DNA of 16,617 nt from Actinomycetota bacterium. Its GTDB lineage: Bacteria; Actinomycetota; Actinomycetes; Actinomycetales; Microbacteriaceae. Of the stretch, positions 13,924-16,617 are shown piece after piece. A model generated the notes under the pieces. It saw only the letters and a list, made by a program, of their open reading frames with translations, was not told the origin of the DNA and made no database searches. The stretch is taken from the NCBI GenBank assembly GCA_009703465.1, contig WLGC01000004.1:1-16617 (forward strand). The letters run 5' to 3'. How positions within the stretch are numbered: position 1 is the stretch's first letter; each line of letters opens with the position of its first letter. A program made the position numbers and the translations under genes.

Positions 13924-14925
13924 TTGGCAATAGAGACATCAGGCTTCCTGTCGCTGACTCAGGTGCGCCCAGAGGCCAATGTCTTTGAACTTTTGGCCGA
14001 TTTGGTTCCGCCAAGAGAGTTTCAGCAGGCAAAGTTCAGCACATACAAGCCAAGCTCAGAATTTCCAAGTCAAGCCAAAGCACTAGAAGCAGCAAAGAGC
14101 TTCACCTCCGGAACTGGCTTAAGAAAAATTTTTGGAAAATCTCAAATTCAGGCGCCAGGCATTTATTTGGATGGCGGCTTTGGTGTTGGTAAAACTCACC
14201 TTTTAGCTGCCGTTTGGCACGAATTCAAAGGCAAAAAGGCTTTCGGCAGCTTTATTGCTTTTACCAGTTTGATTGGGGCCCTGGGCTTCAAGCAGGCACT
14301 TGAGGCTTTATCGAAGTTTGAACTTATTTGCATCGATGAATTTGAACTAGATGACCCAGGCGACACGATGATGATGTCAAGGCTTCTAAATGAACTAGTT
14401 CCTTTGGGAGTTCGTTTTGCGGCAACCTCAAACACTCCACCGAACGCCTTAGGCGAGGGAAGATTCGCCGCATCTGATTTCACTCGTGAAATTCACGGTA
14501 TTGCTGATCGGTTTGAAATTATTCGCATCGAAGGGGAGGACTATCGCCACCGTCCTTTGTCCTTCGACTTCAAGAATCAAACCGATGAGGATCTAACCGA
14601 TTGGCTTAGCACTAAGTCAAAAGCAAGTACCGCGGTAGATGAGTTCTCAGATCTTCTGAAACACCTTTCAACTATCCACCCATCTGGCTATGGAAAGATG
14701 CTGGCCGGAGTATCCCACCTGGCGCTGAGGGATGTTCGAAAACTGGAGAACCAAGTAGACGCTCTTCGGTTTGTTGCCTTTGTTGATCGCGCCTATGAAT
14801 CGCAACTCAGCATGACCGGTAGCGGTCTTGCTTTGACCGATGTTTTCTCCCAGGAATACCTATCCGGCGGCTATCGAAAGAAGTACCTAAGGGCAGTTTC
14901 GCGCCTCGGCGCCATGATGAGCTAG
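13924..14925 (+). CDS. zapE: Cell division protein ZapE / AFG1-like ATPase
   Basis: A 333-residue P-loop ATPase of the AFG1/ZapE family. E. coli ZapE associates with FtsZ rings under some stress conditions, while mitochondrial AFG1 acts in protein quality control; the role in Actinobacteria is less clear. Walker A is GGFGVGKTHL (84-93), Walker B is ICIDEFEL (135-142), and ATSNTPPNALGEGRF (167-181) is the sensor/arginine region. The family N-terminal part PPREFQQAKFSTYKPS is present. The start is uncertain: the TTG at 13924 follows directly after an in-frame TAA and has no clear ribosome site, while the next candidate, GTG at 13963, would lose 13 poorly conserved residues. It is divergent from sseA across 79 nt and appears monocistronic. 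Confidence 0.91.
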   Translation: MAIETSGFLSLTQVRPEANVFELLADLVPPREFQQAKFSTYKPSSEFPSQAKALEAAKSFTSGTGLRKIFGKSQIQAPGIYLDGGFGVGKTHLLAAVWHEFKGKKAFGSFIAFTSLIGALGFKQALEALSKFELICIDEFELDDPGDTMMMSRLLNELVPLGVRFAATSNTPPNALGEGRFAASDFTREIHGIADRFEIIRIEGEDYRHRPLSFDFKNQTDEDLTDWLSTKSKASTAVDEFSDLLKHLSTIHPSGYGKMLAGVSHLALRDVRKLENQVDALRFVAFVDRAYESQLSMTGSGLALTDVFSQEYLSGGYRKKYLRAVSRLGAMMS

Positions 14926-14933
14926 GCAATTTG

Positions 14934-14971
14934 TTTACAAACCCGAAACACTTCTGCTCAATATCAGAAAC
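14934..14971 (+). promoter_or_regulatory. GlnR-type operator upstream of amt
   Basis: The actinobacterial GlnR site is known as gTnAC-n6-GaAAC-n6-gTnAC-n6-GaAAC. Here TTTAC (14934-14938), 6 nt, GAAAC (14945-14949), 6 nt, a degenerate GCTCA (14956-14960), 6 nt, GAAAC (14967-14971) fits with exact spacing. Both b-boxes are perfect and the first a-box lacks only the leading G. The site precedes an ammonium transporter, a classic GlnR target. A possible -10 (TTAGAT, 14993-14998) places the last box near -34, as for an activator replacing a weak -35. Confidence 0.6.
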
Positions 14972-15023
14972 CTCACTACAGCAAACTCTCAGTTAGATGC
15001 CAGTACCGCTGGCTTCAAATCAA

Positions 15024-15031
15024 GAGAGGTG
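15024..15031 (+). promoter_or_regulatory. Ribosome binding site deciding the amt start
   Basis: GAGAGGTG lies 6 nt before the GTG at 15038. An in-frame GTG at 15029 is inside this site, so it is unlikely to be the start. The leader just upstream also has a small hairpin, GCCAG-TACCG-CTGGC (14999-15013). Confidence 0.75.
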
Positions 15032-15037
15032 AAAAAA

Positions 15038-16306
15038 GTGGATCAAGGAAATACCGGTTTCATTCTTATTTCAGCAGCGTTTGTTTTACTCATGACCCCA
15101 GGTCTCGCCTTTTTCTATGGCGGTTTAGTTAAGGCCAAGAGCGTTGTGAGCATGATGATGCTTAGCTTTGGGTCCCTCGGACTAATCTCCGTGCTCTGGG
15201 TTGTTTACGGATACGCAATTTCATTTGCAAATGCAGGCTCTAGCACCTTCTATGGAATTGACGGCGTCATTGGAATTGACACCTCGTTTATTGGCTTGAC
15301 CGCTCAAGTGGCCGATGCTGCGGCTCCATCAGGGGATTACCCAACAATGGCATTCGTTTCCTTCCAAGCTGCATTTGCAATTTTGACGGTTGCTCTAATC
15401 TCTGGCGCGATTGCAGACCGTGCCAAGTTTGGCGCCTGGATGATCTTTGCTGGCGTGTGGGCAACACTGGTTTATTTCCCGGTCGCAAACTGGGTATTCA
15501 ACTTCACACTTACTGATGGCAAAGTTACTGATGGTGGTTGGATTGTTTACGGACTAGGCGTTATCGACTTCGCTGGAGGTACGGCGGTTCACATCAACGC
15601 TGGAGCCGCAGGCTTGGCCTTAGCAATTGTCCTAGGTAAGAGATTTGGATTTAGCAAGGGAATCACTCAACCACACAACGTGCCACTGACACTGCTTGGT
15701 GTTGCGCTTCTTTGGTTCGGTTGGTTTGGTTTCAATTCCGGTTCTGAGCTTGCTGCCGATGGCATTGCGTCAATCGCGTTTATCAACACTCTGGCTGCAC
15801 CTTCAGCTGCGATGCTTGGTTGGATTCTTGTAGAGAAGATCAAGCACGGAAAAGCTACTTCAATCGGAGCTGGCTCCGGAGCAATTGCAGGTTTGGTAGC
15901 AATTACTCCAGCCTGCGCTGTTCTCGATCCCATCTACGGAATTTTGCTTGGCTTAGTTGCCGGCGCTCTCTGTGCTTTGGCAATTGATCTGAAGTTCACC
16001 TTTGGATTCGATGACTCATTGGACGTGGTTGGTATTCACCTGGTTGGTGGAATGGTTGGAACTCTCTGGGTCGGAATCTTCGGCAACGGCGTAGGCGCAG
16101 CCTTTGGATATGGCTGGGGTCAATTTGGCGCCCAGGCATTAGGAGCAGTCGCGGTTTTGGTTTACAGCTTCGTCATGGCTTTGATTATCGGATTCGCAAT
16201 TGAAAAAACTATTGGTTTCCGAGTAAGAGCTGAAGACGAAATCGCTGGCATCGATACCGTAGTTCACGGAGAAGAAGCGTATAGTTTCGGCGCTGATCGA
16301 AGATAG
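15038..16306 (+). CDS. amt: Ammonium transporter (Amt/Mep/Rh family)
   Basis: An inner-membrane channel that takes up ammonium for assimilation. The 422-residue protein has the usual eleven or so hydrophobic helices and the pore residues of the family: FQAAFA (AmtB Phe107 region), Asp177 and His185 in VIDFAGGTAVHI, and His334 in VVGIHLVGGM. The D-to-H spacing equals that of E. coli AmtB. The C-terminal cytoplasmic tail RVRAEDEIAGIDTVVHGEEAYS is of the type that is gated by PII (GlnK). I use the GTG at 15038 because of its ribosome site. Many actinobacteria have amt-glnK-glnD in one operon; here amt stands alone, bounded by a GlnR-like operator and an intrinsic terminator. The tail suggests a GlnK is encoded elsewhere. 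Confidence 0.96.
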   Translation: MDQGNTGFILISAAFVLLMTPGLAFFYGGLVKAKSVVSMMMLSFGSLGLISVLWVVYGYAISFANAGSSTFYGIDGVIGIDTSFIGLTAQVADAAAPSGDYPTMAFVSFQAAFAILTVALISGAIADRAKFGAWMIFAGVWATLVYFPVANWVFNFTLTDGKVTDGGWIVYGLGVIDFAGGTAVHINAGAAGLALAIVLGKRFGFSKGITQPHNVPLTLLGVALLWFGWFGFNSGSELAADGIASIAFINTLAAPSAAMLGWILVEKIKHGKATSIGAGSGAIAGLVAITPACAVLDPIYGILLGLVAGALCALAIDLKFTFGFDDSLDVVGIHLVGGMVGTLWVGIFGNGVGAAFGYGWGQFGAQALGAVAVLVYSFVMALIIGFAIEKTIGFRVRAEDEIAGIDTVVHGEEAYSFGADRR

Positions 16307-16314
16307 GTTTTAAC

Positions 16315-16346
16315 AAAATGGGGAGCCGGTCGGCTCCCCATTTTTT
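16315..16346 (+). terminator. Rho-independent terminator of amt
   Basis: A 13-bp perfect stem (16315-16327 with 16332-16344; core ATGGGGAGCC and GGCTCCCCAT) closes a GGTC tetraloop and runs into six T (16341-16346). It lies 9 nt after the amt stop. The A-tract on the left arm means it could also work on the minus strand, but no gene lies there. Confidence 0.95.
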
Positions 16347-16389
16347 GTCTCCTGAAGCCTGGGCTGCCGAGCAGTTTGAACTGCGGTAA

Positions 16390-16418
16390 TTGCGATAAGG
16401 CTCTAATTCGGTTAGAGT
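16390..16418 (+). promoter_or_regulatory. Promoter of the tRNA-Gly/tRNA-Cys cluster
   Basis: TTGCGA (16390-16395), a 17-nt spacer and TAGAGT (16413-16418) form the best-formed promoter in the window. The start site is expected near 16425, giving a leader of only about 18 nt before the tRNA. The spacer and -10 hold a perfect inverted repeat, CTCTAA-TTCGG-TTAGAG (16401-16417). Confidence 0.7.
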
Positions 16419-16424
16419 AGCCAC

Positions 16425-16440
16425 GTCTTGGAAACAAGAC
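16425..16440 (+). other. GAAA-tetraloop hairpin in the tRNA precursor leader
   Basis: GTCTTG-GAAA-CAAGAC is a perfect 6-bp stem with a GNRA tetraloop, ending 2 nt before the mature tRNA-Gly 5' end. With the predicted start site near 16425 it would make up almost the entire 5' leader that RNase P must remove. Confidence 0.55.
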
Positions 16441-16442
16441 AT

Positions 16443-16515
16443 GCGGATGTGGCTCAGTTGGTAGAGCACAACCTTGCCAAGGTTGGGGTCGCGAGTTCGA
16501 ATCTCGTCATCCGCT
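16443..16515 (+). tRNA. tRNA-Gly (anticodon GCC)
   Basis: A complete 73-nt cloverleaf: acceptor GCGGATG with CATCCGC, D-arm GCTC with GAGC, anticodon stem CAACC with GGTTG around the loop TTGCCAA (anticodon GCC at 16476-16478), T-arm GCGAG-TTCGAAT-CTCGT, and discriminator T. The genome does not encode the CCA end. It reads GGC and GGU glycine codons. tRNA-Cys follows after 30 nt, probably on the same transcript. Confidence 0.97.
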
Positions 16516-16539
16516 CGCAACAGGGCATATGCCTCGCAA
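16514..16539 (+). repeat. Direct repeat and palindrome in the tRNA spacer
   Basis: CTCGCAA occurs at 16514-16520 and 16533-16539, flanking the perfect palindrome GGCATATGCC (16524-16533). The first copy starts on the last stem base and discriminator of tRNA-Gly. It may be a processing structure or a small duplication. Confidence 0.4.
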
Positions 16540-16545
16540 AAGCAT

Positions 16546-16617
16546 GGTGGAGTGGCTGAGCGGCCCAAAGCAACAGCCTGCAAAGCTGTAAACCCACGGG
16601 TTCAAATCCCGTCTCCA
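16546..16617 (+). tRNA. tRNA-Cys (anticodon GCA), 3' end cut by the window
   Basis: Acceptor 5' strand GGTGGAG (16546-16552), anticodon stem ACAGC with GCTGT around CTGCAAA (anticodon GCA at 16580-16582), and T-arm ACGGG-TTCAAAT-CCCGT. The 3' acceptor strand reaches CTCCA at the window edge; two more paired bases (CC) and the discriminator are expected just outside. In many actinobacteria tRNA-Val follows in the same cluster. Confidence 0.93.

Noticed and set aside
16209..16583. Minus-strand open frame across the amt end, terminator and both tRNAs
   Set aside because: It runs through a terminator hairpin and tRNA genes and resembles the translated tRNA artefacts often found in databases, not a protein.
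1..16617. Mobile element, prophage, CRISPR, defence or biosynthetic cluster
   Set aside because: All genes are conserved housekeeping or conserved actinobacterial families in a compact syntenic order. No integrase, transposase, terminal repeats or repeat-spacer arrays were seen.

Overview
The window reads as a core-chromosome segment of a streamlined actinobacterium, most likely a free-living Microbacteriaceae of the Rhodoluna/Aquiluna type. I infer this from the family content (SepH, DUF3000, DUF3093, DUF3159, DUF3710 and DUF4193 are essentially actinobacterial), from base composition near one half GC (low for the phylum), and from extreme compactness: genes overlap by 1-4 nt and no gap exceeds about 170 nt. 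I see no mobile elements, phage genes, CRISPR arrays, toxin-antitoxin or defence genes, and no broken genes.

Layout, left to right. (1) 1-2639: the start of a topoisomerase IV/gyrase A-type subunit (minus), a divergent phosphodiesterase/alkaline-phosphatase-superfamily enzyme (plus), and the convergent cell-division protein SepH (minus). (2) 2809-5311: an actinobacterial block of mostly uncharacterised genes around dUTPase: DUF4193, DUF3093 (minus), dut, DUF3710 and DUF3159. From memory it corresponds to the Rv2699c-Rv2696c region of M. tuberculosis. (3) 5354-9988: aconitase (acnA) and 1-deoxyxylulose-5-phosphate synthase (dxs), probably co-transcribed, both Fe-S/isoprenoid-precursor metabolism. 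(4) 9985-13844, all minus: sseA-type sulfurtransferase, sufE, a RibD_C/Rv2671-like reductase, then DUF3000 and ribonuclease D. The first three are joined by 1-nt stop/start overlaps, the last two by 4 nt. (5) 13924-14925: ZapE/AFG1-like ATPase. (6) 15038-16346: an ammonium transporter with an apparent GlnR-type operator upstream and a strong intrinsic terminator downstream. (7) 16390-16617: a tRNA promoter, tRNA-Gly(GCC) and tRNA-Cys(GCA), the latter cut by the window end.

The genes are housekeeping: DNA topology and division, dUTP clearance, TCA cycle, non-mevalonate isoprenoids, sulfur transfer, RNA processing and nitrogen uptake. The most interesting signals are regulatory. Overlapping divergent promoters appear to start both dut and DUF3093 without leaders, 6 nt beyond each -10 box, and the same geometry recurs at DUF3000. 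A 22-nt-spaced pair of GAAAC boxes precedes amt. A GAAA-tetraloop hairpin seems to form nearly the whole 5' leader of the tRNA precursor. I do not see a convincing new multi-gene system; the conserved DUF block around dut is the best candidate for undescribed biology.
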